From Pirellulales bacterium (GTDB lineage: Bacteria > Planctomycetota > Planctomycetia > Pirellulales > Lacipirellulaceae), in the NCBI GenBank assembly GCA_020849945.1, contig JADZFK010000137.1, positions 1 to 35,407 on the forward strand: DNA of 35,407 nt, given 5' to 3'. The notes beneath the pieces are model-generated. The model saw only the letters and a program-made list of their open reading frames with translations. It searched no databases and was not told the origin of the DNA. Below, one piece after another: positions 14,823-23,769 of this stretch (positions are counted from its first letter, which is position 1; each line of letters begins with the position of its first letter). The translations under genes were made by a program, and so were the position numbers.

Positions 14823-14988
14823 GAGACGAAGCTCAGGGCCGATCGTTTATTCAAATTGGGCGAGTGGTTTGGAAACCAGCCCGAAGCGTCGGCGAGGGAA
14901 GAAGCACCCATTCCCTCGCTGACGCTTCGGGTTCGTGAGTCCGCGCAGTCTCGAACATGAATAACGGATCGGCCCTGAGACGAAGCTC
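14823..14988. mobile_element. Family B MITE-like element, copy 3, with perfect 12-bp target duplication
   Basis: The 142-bp element (14835-14976) has termini AGGGCCGATC...GATCGGCCCT, extending to 17 of 19 matching bases. It is flanked on both sides by the identical direct repeat GAGACGAAGCTC (14823-14834 and 14977-14988). The interior is a near-perfect 20-bp hairpin, CCCGAAGCGTCGGCGAGGGA against 14911-14930. The right duplication ends 14 bp before the dnaE start, so the element lies in the dnaE leader. Confidence 0.92.
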
Positions 14989-15002
14989 GAAAGGATTCAG
15001 CC

Positions 15003-18000
15003 GTGACCACGCCGCCGTTTGTGCATTTGCATTGCCACAGCCACTATAGTTTGCTGGATGGCGCTAGCCCCATTGATGTGCTGGTGGCCCGCGCCAAGGA
15101 ATTGGGCATGAATGCCTTGGCGATTACCGACCACGGGAACTTGTACGGTTCGCTCGAGTTCTATAAGGCGTGCAGAGAGGCGGGGATTAATCCGATCATC
15201 GGGTACGAAGCCTACGTGGCCCCGGGCAGCCGGTTCGAGAAGAGCGCGAGTCCGCAGGGTGAATCGAGTTATCACCTTACGCTGTTGGCGGCCAATCGGA
15301 CCGGCTTTCGGAACCTCGTGAAACTCGCGAGTAAAGCGTTCTTGGAAGGTTTTTACCACAAGCCGCGGATCGATCGCGAGCTGCTGGCGACCCACAGCGA
15401 GGGGATCGTGTGCCTGAGCGGTTGCGTTTCGGGCGAGTTAAGCCGGGCGTTGCTTTCGGGCAATACGGCGGAGGAAGCGCTCGCTCGCGGCGAAGAACAT
15501 GCTGCGTGGTTTCACCGCACGTTTGGCGAGCGGTACTTTGTCGAAATTCAGAACAATGGGCTGGAAATCCAACGACAAGCGTTGGAGCTATCGGTCGATT
15601 TGGCGAGGCGGATGGGGTTGCCGCTGGTGGCGACGAGCGACGCCCACTACGTTCGGCGCGAGGATGCGGTGGCCCAAGATGTGCTGCTGTGTATCAATAC
15701 GGGCAAGTTCCGCACCGATACGAATCGAATGCGGATGGAGGGGGACCAGTTCTTCTTGCGTAGTCCGCAAGAGATGTATGCGGCATTCCCGGGGTTGGAG
15801 GATGCGGTAGCCCGCAGCCAACAGATTGCCGACGGGATCGACATTCAATTGGAACTGGGTAAGCGGCACTTTCCGCCGTTTTCGCCGCCGGGTGGGAAGC
15901 CCTCGGCCTCGTTCTTGCGTGAGTTGTGTGAATCGGGGCTGCGCGAGCGTTACGCGGCAGAGCCGCGGCAATGGCAGAACAGCGATCCGCAATCGGGCGA
16001 GTTGAGCGACGAGGTACGCCAGCGGCTGGAGCGCGAGCTGGCGGTCATCGAGAAGCTCGGCTTTTGCGATTACTTTCTCATCGTGTGGGATTTTGTGCGG
16101 TACGCCGTAGAGAAGGGCATCCCCTGCACGGCGCGTGGGTCGGGCGTTGGTTCGCTGGTGTGCTTTGCGCTGAAAATCAGCCACGTGTGCCCGTTAAAGT
16201 ATGGCCTGCTGTTCGAGCGGTTCTTGGACGAGAATCGGCGCGAAGCGCCCGATATCGATATCGACTTCTGCAAGGAGCGTCGAGCGGAGGTAATTCAGTA
16301 CGTCAAGGATAAGTACGGCGAGGCGAATGTTGCCCAGATTGGCACGTTTGGCACGTTGGCAGCCCGTGCCGCGATACGCGATGTGGGCCGCACGTTGAGC
16401 ATCCCGCTGAATCGGGTCGATCACATCGTGGCGATGGTGCCGGAGCAGTTGGGGATTGAACTCAAGGATGCGCTTGAGCAGAGCGACGAATTGAAAAAGG
16501 CGTATGACTCGGATGGTGAGATTCACGAACTCATCAACCTGGCCATGAAAGTGGAGGGCCTGGCCCGCAACGTGGGCACCCATGCGGCGGCGGTCGTGAT
16601 TGCCGAGAAGCCGGTGGACGAATACGTGCCGCTGCAATTCGTGAAGGGGAAGACGGAAGTCATCACGCAATGGGCGATGGGCGACGTCGAGAAAGCGGGC
16701 TTGTTGAAGATGGACTTCCTCGGCCTCCGCAACCTGACGATCTTGGCCAAGGCGGTTGAACTAGTCGAGCAATCGTGTGGTGAGCGGATCGACCCGCACA
16801 AGTTCCCGCTCCACGATCCGCGGGCGTTTGCTCTCTTCTGCCGAGGAGAAACCAAGGGCATCTTTCAGTTTGAAAGCGGCGGCATTCGCGACCTGCTGCA
16901 GCGGATGAAGCCCGACCATTTCCGCGACATCATCGCCACCAACGCGCTCTATCGCCCGGGTCCGCTGGAAGGCGGCTTGGTGGATGATTACATCGAAGTG
17001 AAGCACGGCCGCAAACAGGCGTACTACCCACATCCGGTGATGAAGGACGTGCTCGAGGAAACCAACGGCGTGATGGTGTTCCAAGAGCAAGTGATGCGGA
17101 TTCTCAACTTGCTGGGCGGCATCCCGTTGGCCGACGCCTACAGTTGCATCAAGGCAATCAGCAAGAAGAAACTCGAGATCATCGCCAAATACCGAGAGAC
17201 GTTCATCGAGGGTGCGCGTGAGAAAGGGCTGGAGAAGCGGAAGGCCGAGGATCTGTTTGGTCAGATCGAGAAATTCGCGGGCTATGGCTTTAATAAATCA
17301 CACAGCACGGCGTACGCACTCATTGCTTACCAGACGGCGTACTTGAAGGCACACTACCCGGTTGAGTTCATGGCGGCGTTGTTATCGGGCGATATCCCGG
17401 GGCGCAACTTCAAGAGCAAGGATCCGCTGGTTGAGCACCTTGAAGATTGCAAGCGGATGGAAGTCACCGTGGTGCCGCCCGATGTAAATCGCTCGGAGGT
17501 GGATTTTGCGGTGTCGGGTGGGCAGATCCTATTTGGCCTGAGCGCGATCAAGGGTTGTGGCAGCGGTGCGGCCGACGCAATTTGCGTGGCCCGCCGCAAG
17601 GACGGTCCGTTCACAAGCTTGTTCAATTTCTGCGAGCGGGTCGATCCGCAGTCATGCGGTCGAGCCGCGATCGAAACGTTGGTGAAAGCCGGAGCGTTCG
17701 ATTCGCTGGGGGCCAAGCGTTCGCAACTGATGGCGGCAATCGAGCGGGCCATGCAATGCGGCGCGGCCGTGCTGGCCGACCGCAAGAGCGGGCAGCGGGG
17801 CCTGTTTGAAGCGGATGCGGAAGAGTCGCCCACAGCGACGAACATGGCACTGCCCCAGCTTCCCGAGTATTCGGAAAAAGAGAAGCTGGTAATGGAGAAG
17901 GAAGTGTTAGGTTTCTACTTGTCGAGCCACCCGCTCGCGCAGCACGAGGCCATGCTCCGCGCGTTTTGTTCGCACAGCAGCACGCAACTGGGCGGGCTTG

Positions 18001-18596
18001 AAGCACGTTCGGAAGTGCTGGTGGGTGGGATGCTGGCCGCGATTAAGTTTTCGCACACAAAAAACCCGCGACCGGGCAGCACGCACACCAAGTACGCGAT
18101 GTGGGATTTGGAGGACCTGGACGGCATCGTGCGGTGCATCATGTGGCCCGAGCAGTTTGCCGAGTTTGGGGAATTGGTGAAGGCCGACGCGATTTTGGCG
18201 ATGCGTGCATCGGTCGATCGTCGCCCGGGTGCCGAAGAGATCAACCTCATCATCAACGAGTTGATACCGCTCGAACAACTTTCGGAGCGATTTTCAAGCA
18301 GCGTGACGATCCGCGTTCGCGAAGAGCAGCACGGCATCGAATCACTGCCCACGCTGCGTGAAATCGTGCGTGGTTATCCTGGCCACAAACCTTTGCGGCT
18401 ACGGCTCGACCTAGCGTCGGGTGGTAGCGTCATGTTCGATTGTCCGAAGAGTGCCGTGGCGATTGACGCGGAGCTGCGCGAACGTGTCGAGCAATTACTT
18501 GGCGCAGGCAGCTTCCGCATCACGGTGGCGGCACCGAAACCGACTGGTCCGCAAGGAGTGGCGAGCCACCGCCGGAGAGGGGCAGACCGTGCGTGA
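15003..18596 (+). CDS. dnaE: DNA polymerase III subunit alpha
   Basis: 1197 residues, the usual size of DnaE1-type replicative polymerases. Order: PHP domain at the N-terminus (HLHCHSHYSLLDG at 8-20, ITDHGNLYG), the C-family palm with catalytic Asp pair in PDIDIDFC (416-423), KGIFQFES, and MVFQEQVMRI, then the conserved AGYGFNKSHSTAYALIAYQT. The beta-clamp-binding region, tandem HhH and an OB fold (SEVLVGGMLAAIKF) follow. The PHP histidines look intact, so proofreading-type activity is possible (inference). The start is GTG with AAAGGA about eight bases upstream. Upstream is the family B insertion; downstream is a gene-poor AT-rich stretch. Confidence 0.97.
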   Translation: MTTPPFVHLHCHSHYSLLDGASPIDVLVARAKELGMNALAITDHGNLYGSLEFYKACREAGINPIIGYEAYVAPGSRFEKSASPQGESSYHLTLLAANRTGFRNLVKLASKAFLEGFYHKPRIDRELLATHSEGIVCLSGCVSGELSRALLSGNTAEEALARGEEHAAWFHRTFGERYFVEIQNNGLEIQRQALELSVDLARRMGLPLVATSDAHYVRREDAVAQDVLLCINTGKFRTDTNRMRMEGDQFFLRSPQEMYAAFPGLEDAVARSQQIADGIDIQLELGKRHFPPFSPPGGKPSASFLRELCESGLRERYAAEPRQWQNSDPQSGELSDEVRQRLERELAVIEKLGFCDYFLIVWDFVRYAVEKGIPCTARGSGVGSLVCFALKISHVCPLKYGLLFERFLDENRREAPDIDIDFCKERRAEVIQYVKDKYGEANVAQIGTFGTLAARAAIRDVGRTLSIPLNRVDHIVAMVPEQLGIELKDALEQSDELKKAYDSDGEIHELINLAMKVEGLARNVGTHAAAVVIAEKPVDEYVPLQFVKGKTEVITQWAMGDVEKAGLLKMDFLGLRNLTILAKAVELVEQSCGERIDPHKFPLHDPRAFALFCRGETKGIFQFESGGIRDLLQRMKPDHFRDIIATNALYRPGPLEGGLVDDYIEVKHGRKQAYYPHPVMKDVLEETNGVMVFQEQVMRILNLLGGIPLADAYSCIKAISKKKLEIIAKYRETFIEGAREKGLEKRKAEDLFGQIEKFAGYGFNKSHSTAYALIAYQTAYLKAHYPVEFMAALLSGDIPGRNFKSKDPLVEHLEDCKRMEVTVVPPDVNRSEVDFAVSGGQILFGLSAIKGCGSGAADAICVARRKDGPFTSLFNFCERVDPQSCGRAAIETLVKAGAFDSLGAKRSQLMAAIERAMQCGAAVLADRKSGQRGLFEADAEESPTATNMALPQLPEYSEKEKLVMEKEVLGFYLSSHPLAQHEAMLRAFCSHSSTQLGGLEARSEVLVGGMLAAIKFSHTKNPRPGSTHTKYAMWDLEDLDGIVRCIMWPEQFAEFGELVKADAILAMRASVDRRPGAEEINLIINELIPLEQLSERFSSSVTIRVREEQHGIESLPTLREIVRGYPGHKPLRLRLDLASGGSVMFDCPKSAVAIDAELRERVEQLLGAGSFRITVAAPKPTGPQGVASHRRRGADRA

Positions 18597-18621
18597 CGCA
18601 CTGGAAAAGGGAAGGTATAAT
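18593..18621 (+). promoter_or_regulatory. Possible sigma70-type promoter at the end of dnaE
   Basis: A perfect TATAAT (18616-18621) lies 17 bp after GTGACG (18593-18598, four of six matches to the -35 consensus). It overlaps the dnaE stop codon and points towards the lyase gene at 18965, giving a leader of about 335 nt. The match could be chance. Confidence 0.4.
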
Positions 18622-18964
18622 AGTGTGCAAAAGCGTTTCACTTATTGATGACAGTTTGCCGTGCATCTCGCATGGCAAGTACGTGATTTACTTCCGCCAA
18701 ACGGAATCCCATGTTGAAGTTGTTCGTGTATTACATGGGTCACACGAGATGGAGGGGCTACTCTAGGTTTACGCATTTCATTGAGGCCATGGACCATGAT
18801 GTTGCGAAGAACATCGCACTTATTGAATTAACCAAGCTGCGACAAGGCACTGTAAGCTTTACGGTTCACTTCGCGCATAAGATTGCTTGTCTTGCCACAA
18901 TGTAGATCAACAATCGACGCGTTAATGCATGGCCCTAAGCATCTCACCAAGGATTACATTACTT
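18622..18964. other. AT-richer gene-free stretch before the first lyase gene
   Basis: The base composition is visibly less GC-rich than the neighbouring genes. A 64-codon frame at 18711-18905 has no recognisable motif and no good ribosome site, so I do not call it. It may be a long untranslated leader or a relic of lost DNA. Confidence 0.4.
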
Positions 18965-20926
18965 ATGGTAGACATGATTTCTAGAACTCGCCTTTCGCTC
19001 ATTGTCTTTGGATGGAGTGCGACTTCAATATGTGCCTCGTGTGCTTTTGCGGTGCCGGCCAGCTTTCCGCCGCAGGCGACGTTGGCGGAGGTGGAGCAGC
19101 GTGTTCGGGCGTGCTCGCCCGAGCATCCGCGGTTGCTTGCCAGTCGCGAGCAGTTGACCGGGTTGGCAGGGTCCTTGGAGAAGGATCCGCTGCGGCGCGA
19201 GCTGGCGACCGCACTCATTGAGGAAGCGGATCGAGTCTTGAAGGTACCGCCCATCGAGCGCGTACTCATCGGCCGGCGGCTGCTAGATAAGTCGCGTACC
19301 TGCGTCTCGCGTGTGTTGGTTCTTTCCTTGGCGTATTACTTAACGGGTGAAGAACGCTACGTGGATCGTTGTCAGCAAGAGATGCTCGCGGCAGCACGCT
19401 TCACGGATTGGAATCCCGATCATTTTCTCGATACAGCCGAGATGACCTTTGCACTTGGAGTTGGGTACGATTGGCTTTACAGCCAGTTGGATGAGCCCGC
19501 GCGGAATGAAATCCGCGGAGCGATTGTTCAGAAGGGCGTTCAGCTGCCTCGCAAGAACCCGAACTATTCTTGGATTCGGAGAGAGAATAACTGGGGGCAG
19601 GTGTGTCATGGAGGAATCACGGTTGGCTCGCTCGCCGTATTAGAAGATGAACCGGAACTGGCCGCCTATACTGTCCACAATGCCGTGCATAACGTGGTGC
19701 ATGCGATGAACGCAATCGCGCCGGCTGGCAGCTATCCGGAAGGACCTTCCTATTGGTCGTACGGTACCAGCTACAATGTATTCTTAATCGCCGCACTGGA
19801 GAGTTCGTTGGGGACCTGTTTTGGTCTCGACCAAGCGCCGGGGTTCGACAAGACCGGCGGTTATCTTACGCTCGTAAGAGGCCCCTCGGGGCGGTATTTC
19901 AACTATGCCGATGGAAGTGCGGATCGCAGGGTCGAACCAATCCGGATGTGGCTCGCAACACGTTACCAACGTTCCGATTGGCTTCAAGAGGAGCGAACCT
20001 ACTTGGAACATATCCTGAGCGTACGGAAGGACGACGGGGGCGGGAGCGCTTGGCGCCAGTTGGCCCTGGCCATGTTGTGGATGGAATCCGCGAGCGAAGC
20101 GGCAAGCCCTGCCATGCCCTTGCATTGGCAAAGCAAAGGCAAAGTACCGATTGCCATTCATCGCAGTTCATGGCAAGACCCGAATGCCACGTTCGTGGGG
20201 GTAAAGGCGGGCGCTCCGCGAGCCAACCATGGCCACATGGATATTGGCTCCTTTGTGCTCGATAGCGACGGCGTGCGGTGGGCGATCGACCTGGGGCCCG
20301 AGCCGTATCATCCTATTGAAGCCCGGGGAATGGCATTGTTCGATAGCAAACAAAAATCCGACCGCTGGACGATCTTCCGCCTCAACAATTTTAGCCATAA
20401 TACGCTAGTCATCGAGGATCAACTGCAGGTGGCCGCCGGCAACGCGACGATCGAATCCTTTTCCGATAATCCGCGGCGGCCGTTCACGATTGTTGATATG
20501 AGCAGCGTTTACGAAGGGCAAGTGACGTCAGCACGGCGCGGGTTCACGCTGTTGCCATCGCGCGAAGTATTGATCCAAGACGAACTCACGGGCCTCAAGC
20601 CGGGCAGCCGCGTGCGATGGGGGATGTTGACAGCCGGGGTGCCCGAGGGGTTGGGGGCCTCGCGCATCGTGCTTCGCCAAAGCAAGAAGCAGCTAACCCT
20701 TGCGGCGCTGGTGCCGACCATGGCTGAGTGGACCGAGATCGACACCGCCAAACCTCGCCACGAATGGGATTCGCCGAACCACAAGACACGGATGGTGGCG
20801 TTCGAGACCATCGCGCCGCCCTCGGGCAAACTTACGTTGGCAGTGGTTGCCACACCAGGATCATGCACCAAGCCGAGCGGCGAACGCATGCCGTTTCGGC
20901 CACTTGCCAAGTGGGCAGCCCATTGA
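18965..20926 (+). CDS. Secreted heparinase II/III-like polysaccharide lyase
   Basis: 653 residues from the ATG at 18965, chosen because AAGGA lies 11 bases upstream and a signal peptide begins here (hydrophobic to about residue 28, ending CAFA before VPASF). An ATG at 18929 in frame would add 12 residues and spoil the signal. The first about 370 residues are the (alpha/alpha) toroid of alginate- and heparin-lyase type families, with RENNWGQVCHGG and PEGPSYWSYGTSYN, likely active-site Asn, His and Tyr. The C-terminal half is the heparinase II/III beta-sandwich (NHGHMDIGSFVLDSDGVRWAIDLG, FSHNTLVI). It would cut uronic-acid polysaccharides in the periplasm by beta-elimination; the substrate cannot be told. 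Confidence 0.85.
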   Translation: MVDMISRTRLSLIVFGWSATSICASCAFAVPASFPPQATLAEVEQRVRACSPEHPRLLASREQLTGLAGSLEKDPLRRELATALIEEADRVLKVPPIERVLIGRRLLDKSRTCVSRVLVLSLAYYLTGEERYVDRCQQEMLAAARFTDWNPDHFLDTAEMTFALGVGYDWLYSQLDEPARNEIRGAIVQKGVQLPRKNPNYSWIRRENNWGQVCHGGITVGSLAVLEDEPELAAYTVHNAVHNVVHAMNAIAPAGSYPEGPSYWSYGTSYNVFLIAALESSLGTCFGLDQAPGFDKTGGYLTLVRGPSGRYFNYADGSADRRVEPIRMWLATRYQRSDWLQEERTYLEHILSVRKDDGGGSAWRQLALAMLWMESASEAASPAMPLHWQSKGKVPIAIHRSSWQDPNATFVGVKAGAPRANHGHMDIGSFVLDSDGVRWAIDLGPEPYHPIEARGMALFDSKQKSDRWTIFRLNNFSHNTLVIEDQLQVAAGNATIESFSDNPRRPFTIVDMSSVYEGQVTSARRGFTLLPSREVLIQDELTGLKPGSRVRWGMLTAGVPEGLGASRIVLRQSKKQLTLAALVPTMAEWTEIDTAKPRHEWDSPNHKTRMVAFETIAPPSGKLTLAVVATPGSCTKPSGERMPFRPLAKWAAH

Positions 20927-21078
20927 AGCTGTCTGGAAACTCATCACGACAAGAGAGGCAGCCGCCGGCGGAAGCCGAGGGCTGGGTATCCAATTCTCGG
21001 ACACCCTTAACGCGGTTGCTGGCGGAGGATTCAGCAACTTGCGATGCGGTCATCCATCATGGGGCGGCGACGCAGTTC

Positions 21079-21315
21079 CTATTGCAGCCAACTCATGAAC
21101 AGAATGACGCCCAAGATGATTCCCATGAATACGAAGATCCACAGGGCGAAGCGAGCGGCATGGGAAAGGATCGCGTTCATCTCTTCATGCCGGGTGGCGG
21201 CACACACGAGGCTAACGCTTACGATCAGGGGTAATGCGTACCAAAGCCGCGCAATGCTCATAACAGCCAACAGCCAGTTGTGCGGATCGCCGTTTGCGAG
21301 AAGCAATTCAAACAT
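21079..21315 (-). CDS. Small membrane protein, unknown function
   Basis: 78 residues with two membrane helices (about 17-42 and 55-76). The frame extends upstream, but the ATG at 21315 is the better start: AAGGA lies 11 bases before it, inside the last codons of the upstream gene. The stop of that gene (21323-21325) is only 7 bp from this start, so translation is probably coupled. No family recognised; it likely works with its partner in the membrane. Confidence 0.65.
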   Translation of the reverse strand: MFELLLANGDPHNWLLAVMSIARLWYALPLIVSVSLVCAATRHEEMNAILSHAARFALWIFVFMGIILGVILFMSWLQ

Positions 21316-21322
21316 GGCGGTG

Positions 21323-22009
21323 TTATTCCTTCTTGTTGCCCGATGTTTGCGCCGATGACTCGTGAGGTGCGATGACGAGTGGGCCGCTGTAGGCATCGAA
21401 GACGACGAGCAGGTTGAGGAGCCCCGCGATCACCGTGAACACGGTGCCGATATCAAAATTTTCGCCGTAATCGTAATTCCACTTGGAAAATTCATCGGGG
21501 TGGACGACCGTGTTGTTGGCGTCGGTTTGATCGATCGACTTGAAGTAGAGATCGGTTTCCGCGGGTGGTGGCAAATAGATGGCGTTGTAGGGCGGACGCA
21601 TCAGGTCGCTGCCAAACAGCGGTGCTTTGTGGTTTCGAATCCGCGATCGTTGCACCAGTGCGGGCATCGCGGGAAGCCCGACACCCAATTGGCACACGTA
21701 CTGCCATCGGTCGGTCACGAACTCGAGCCATCTCCCGCGAACGGAGGCACCGCCCTGAACGGCGATACGTTTGGGAAAGAAGTCGGCGGTTGAAGCAAAG
21801 ACAACCCGCCCGCTGCCAATATACATACCGTAGAAGAACGTGCCCAAAATGCAGATCATGAACAGCAGGCCTTTTCCCGTGCGGCCTTGGTAAAGATGAC
21901 CGGCCCCGGGAATCAGCCAAGCAAGAAATGCCGCCAAACGCGGGTCTTTCAGCTCGATTTCAATTTGAGAGCCGTCGCCGGCGGATGAATCCATCACACG
22001 TTTGGCCAT
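21323..22009 (-). CDS. Membrane protein with TM2-like N-terminus, probably DUF6677 type
   Basis: 228 residues from the ATG at 22009, set by GGAG seven bases upstream. After an acidic start comes DPRLAAFLAWLIPGAGHLYQGRTGKG, the helix-turn of TM2-type domains, then a second helix (FMICILGTFFYGMYIG). A long non-membrane middle carries two Pro-rich parts (LGVGLPAMPALVQ; MRPPYNAIYLPPPAETDLYF). A third helix (TVFTVIAGLLNLLVVFDAYSG) and an acidic tail follow. Similar proteins are common in planctomycetes; I recall them as DUF6677 but cannot confirm it. The function is unknown. It is co-transcribed with the 78-residue membrane protein downstream. Confidence 0.75.
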   Translation of the reverse strand: MAKRVMDSSAGDGSQIEIELKDPRLAAFLAWLIPGAGHLYQGRTGKGLLFMICILGTFFYGMYIGSGRVVFASTADFFPKRIAVQGGASVRGRWLEFVTDRWQYVCQLGVGLPAMPALVQRSRIRNHKAPLFGSDLMRPPYNAIYLPPPAETDLYFKSIDQTDANNTVVHPDEFSKWNYDYGENFDIGTVFTVIAGLLNLLVVFDAYSGPLVIAPHESSAQTSGNKKE

Positions 22010-22140
22010 GCATCTACTCCACAACGAATCGAGCTTTCGTTCCGAGGCTCGGATCGACAACCTTCGTCGCCGCACAAAATGACAACCGCGGAACCGCTAT
22101 TCTACGGCACTCGGCCCAGAAATCCAGGTCACTCTTCGGA

Positions 22141-22331
22141 AGGTGTTAGTCCCCATTTCTCACAATCAAAACCACGGAGGCACGGAGCCACGGAGAAAAC
22201 CAGTAGCAAGTACCCCTACCACAAGGAACGGCGGAAACACCCTGTCTCGTAGCGATGGGCGGTTGACCTTGCTTCAAACGATCTCTTGGCTTGTTCTCCG
22301 TGACCTCTGTGTGCTCCGTGGTGAGAAATCC
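22141..22331. repeat. Dispersed CACGGAG-type inverted repeat, copy 2 (family A)
   Basis: Same order of words as 6641-6830: TTAGTCC.CATTTCTCAC, CACGGAGGCACGGAGCCACG, CAGTAGCAAGTACCCCTACC, CTCTTGGCTTGTTCTCCGTG, and GTGGTGAGAAATCCGG. The two copies are more than 80 percent alike by eye. It lies upstream of the DUF6677-like gene. Confidence 0.85.
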
Positions 22332-22348
22332 GGTTTGTGGGGCGATTA

Positions 22349-22496
22349 GAATGTACTCCTCTCGCGGAGAGACTGTGATTTATTGGAAAGTGGGCAACCG
22401 GTTTCGGTACAAGCGGCAAAGATAACCGGTTAAAACAGCGGCCTGGCGGCCGCCGCTAACTCGACATTACCGTTTGAATGTACTCCTCTCGCGGAG
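22349..22496. repeat. Family D copy 2 between 21-bp direct repeats
   Basis: An identical 21-bp word (GAATGTACTCC...CGCGGAG) stands at 22349-22369 and 22476-22496, framing a D unit: TGGAAAGTGGGCAACCGG, AAGATAACCGGTTAAAACAG, then the palindromic GCGGCCTGGCGGCCGCCGC and TAACTCGA. The right direct repeat is itself half of a palindrome ending in GGAGTAC. The remaining bases up to the FHA stop codon at 22618 show no gene. Confidence 0.8.
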
Positions 22497-22617
22497 CCAG
22501 AGGAGTACTTTGCTTTCTCGAAACGGAACCACTACATGGCAGGCAGCCCGCCCGCTTGCAATTCGATAGCGAGAGCCAAATCGTGCTCGATGGGTTGGGG
22601 CGAGCAAGCTCCGCCGA

Positions 22618-23295
22618 TTACGGTGTTTCCGAGCCGCCGATTTTGCGAAGATACTCGGCCAAGTGCGACTGCAGTTCGAGCAGTTGTTGCCACTGCACCA
22701 AATCGATCTTGAAATGCGTTTCGTCCTCGGGCAGCGAGACCGATTGCACGAGCGTGCGGCTTTGGAGGTGGAGGAACTCGAAGATTTCGGAGATTTGGGC
22801 TGCCTGGCCAGGGCTTAGGCCGCTGGGTAGCTCGGGGGCCGTGGGGATGTGCAGCGAGCTGTGGAGGCTTTCGGAAGCGCCCCACTTGAGCTCGAAATCC
22901 ATGGGGTCGGCACCAACATGTTGCGACATGTTCGAAGGGTCGAGGTCGCCTGTGAGGCCGAGGCCGCTTTCGCGGAGTTGATCGAGCCGGCTGACGATTT
23001 GATCCTTGGTACCAAAGAGCAGTACGCTGCGCCCCAAAGCGATCACATCGCCAAAACGCAAGATGCGGAGTTGAACATCCTCGCCGTTGACGCGGGTGCC
23101 ATTGGTGCTTTCCAGGTCGGTTAGCACAAGCCGACCTTCATCTTCCTGAATCTTGATGTGAAATCGGCTGATGCGTTCGTCGTTGAGCTGGACGCTGTTA
23201 CCTTCTTCACGGCCGATCGTAACGGGCGTGGAGAGCCGATCGAACACGCGACCGCGATCGGCACCGTCCAGAACTCGCAATGTTACTTCAGCCAT
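22618..23295 (-). CDS. FHA-domain protein
   Basis: 225 residues. The N-terminal FHA domain (about 5-95) is complete, with GREEGNSVQLND, the phosphothreonine-contacting ERISRFHIKI, and STNGTRVNGE. FHA domains bind phosphothreonine peptides, so it may read out Hanks-type kinases such as the one at 7191-8687 (inference; no direct linkage). The remaining 130 residues are acidic and then helical (AAQISEIFEFLHLQSRTLV; FKIDLVQWQQLLELQSHLAEYLRKIG), possibly a coiled-coil for oligomerisation. No membrane segment. No Shine-Dalgarno is visible. Confidence 0.9.
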   Translation of the reverse strand: MAEVTLRVLDGADRGRVFDRLSTPVTIGREEGNSVQLNDERISRFHIKIQEDEGRLVLTDLESTNGTRVNGEDVQLRILRFGDVIALGRSVLLFGTKDQIVSRLDQLRESGLGLTGDLDPSNMSQHVGADPMDFELKWGASESLHSSLHIPTAPELPSGLSPGQAAQISEIFEFLHLQSRTLVQSVSLPEDETHFKIDLVQWQQLLELQSHLAEYLRKIGGSETP

Positions 23296-23534
23296 TGGAA
23301 TTCACACATGAGACGCCTGGCGAGGATTCGCCCACGTCAAGCCAAATTGGCAGTAGAGAAGGCCGGCCCATGACCAGACGCCACGAGGCGAAGGGCAGGC
23401 TAAAAAGCCGATTCCGCGAACCGTCCCGCAACTGTTCCTCTACACCTCCATTCTGCGCAATAATCGAGGCTCCCGCAACAGGCGCATGCCCGCCGGAAAA
23501 CTGCGGGAATCTAGTTCTACCGTGCCTTTTTCTG
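23296..23534. other. Gene-free stretch before family I repeat
   Basis: No gene supported. A long plus-strand frame crosses this and the repeat, but it has low-complexity, Arg/Ser-rich text and no recognisable motif. Confidence 0.4.
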
Positions 23535-23763
23535 TTTCACCACGACGACACGACGGACACGGCGGACGAAAGAAGCAAGGAAAGGATAACCGAATCGTCG
23601 GGACGAACCGGATCAAGCGGTTCTTGGGTGAACCAAGAAAGTACTTGTTGGAATCAGCGGTTCGACATCTTTCCTCTTGACCTCGTGTTGCATTTCATTC
23701 GGTGTATACGGCGAATCCTGTTATCCTGTCCGAACTTCGCGTCGTGTCCCTCGTGGTGGAAAA
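23535..23763. repeat. 229-bp repeat with CACCACGA-type inverted ends (family I)
   Basis: The left end TTTCACCACGACGACACGAC and the right end (reverse complement TTTCCACCACGAGGGACACG) form an imperfect terminal inverted repeat. The interior holds AACCGAATCG, CTGTTATCCTGTCCGAACTT and similar words. The style is like family A (CACGGAG words) but the sequence differs. It ends just beyond the purH stop. Confidence 0.65.
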
Positions 23764-23769
23764 TCGAAG

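Noticed and set aside
18711-18905. Plus-strand 64-codon frame after dnaE
   Set aside because: No motif or ribosome site; it could be a small protein, but nothing supports it beyond being open.
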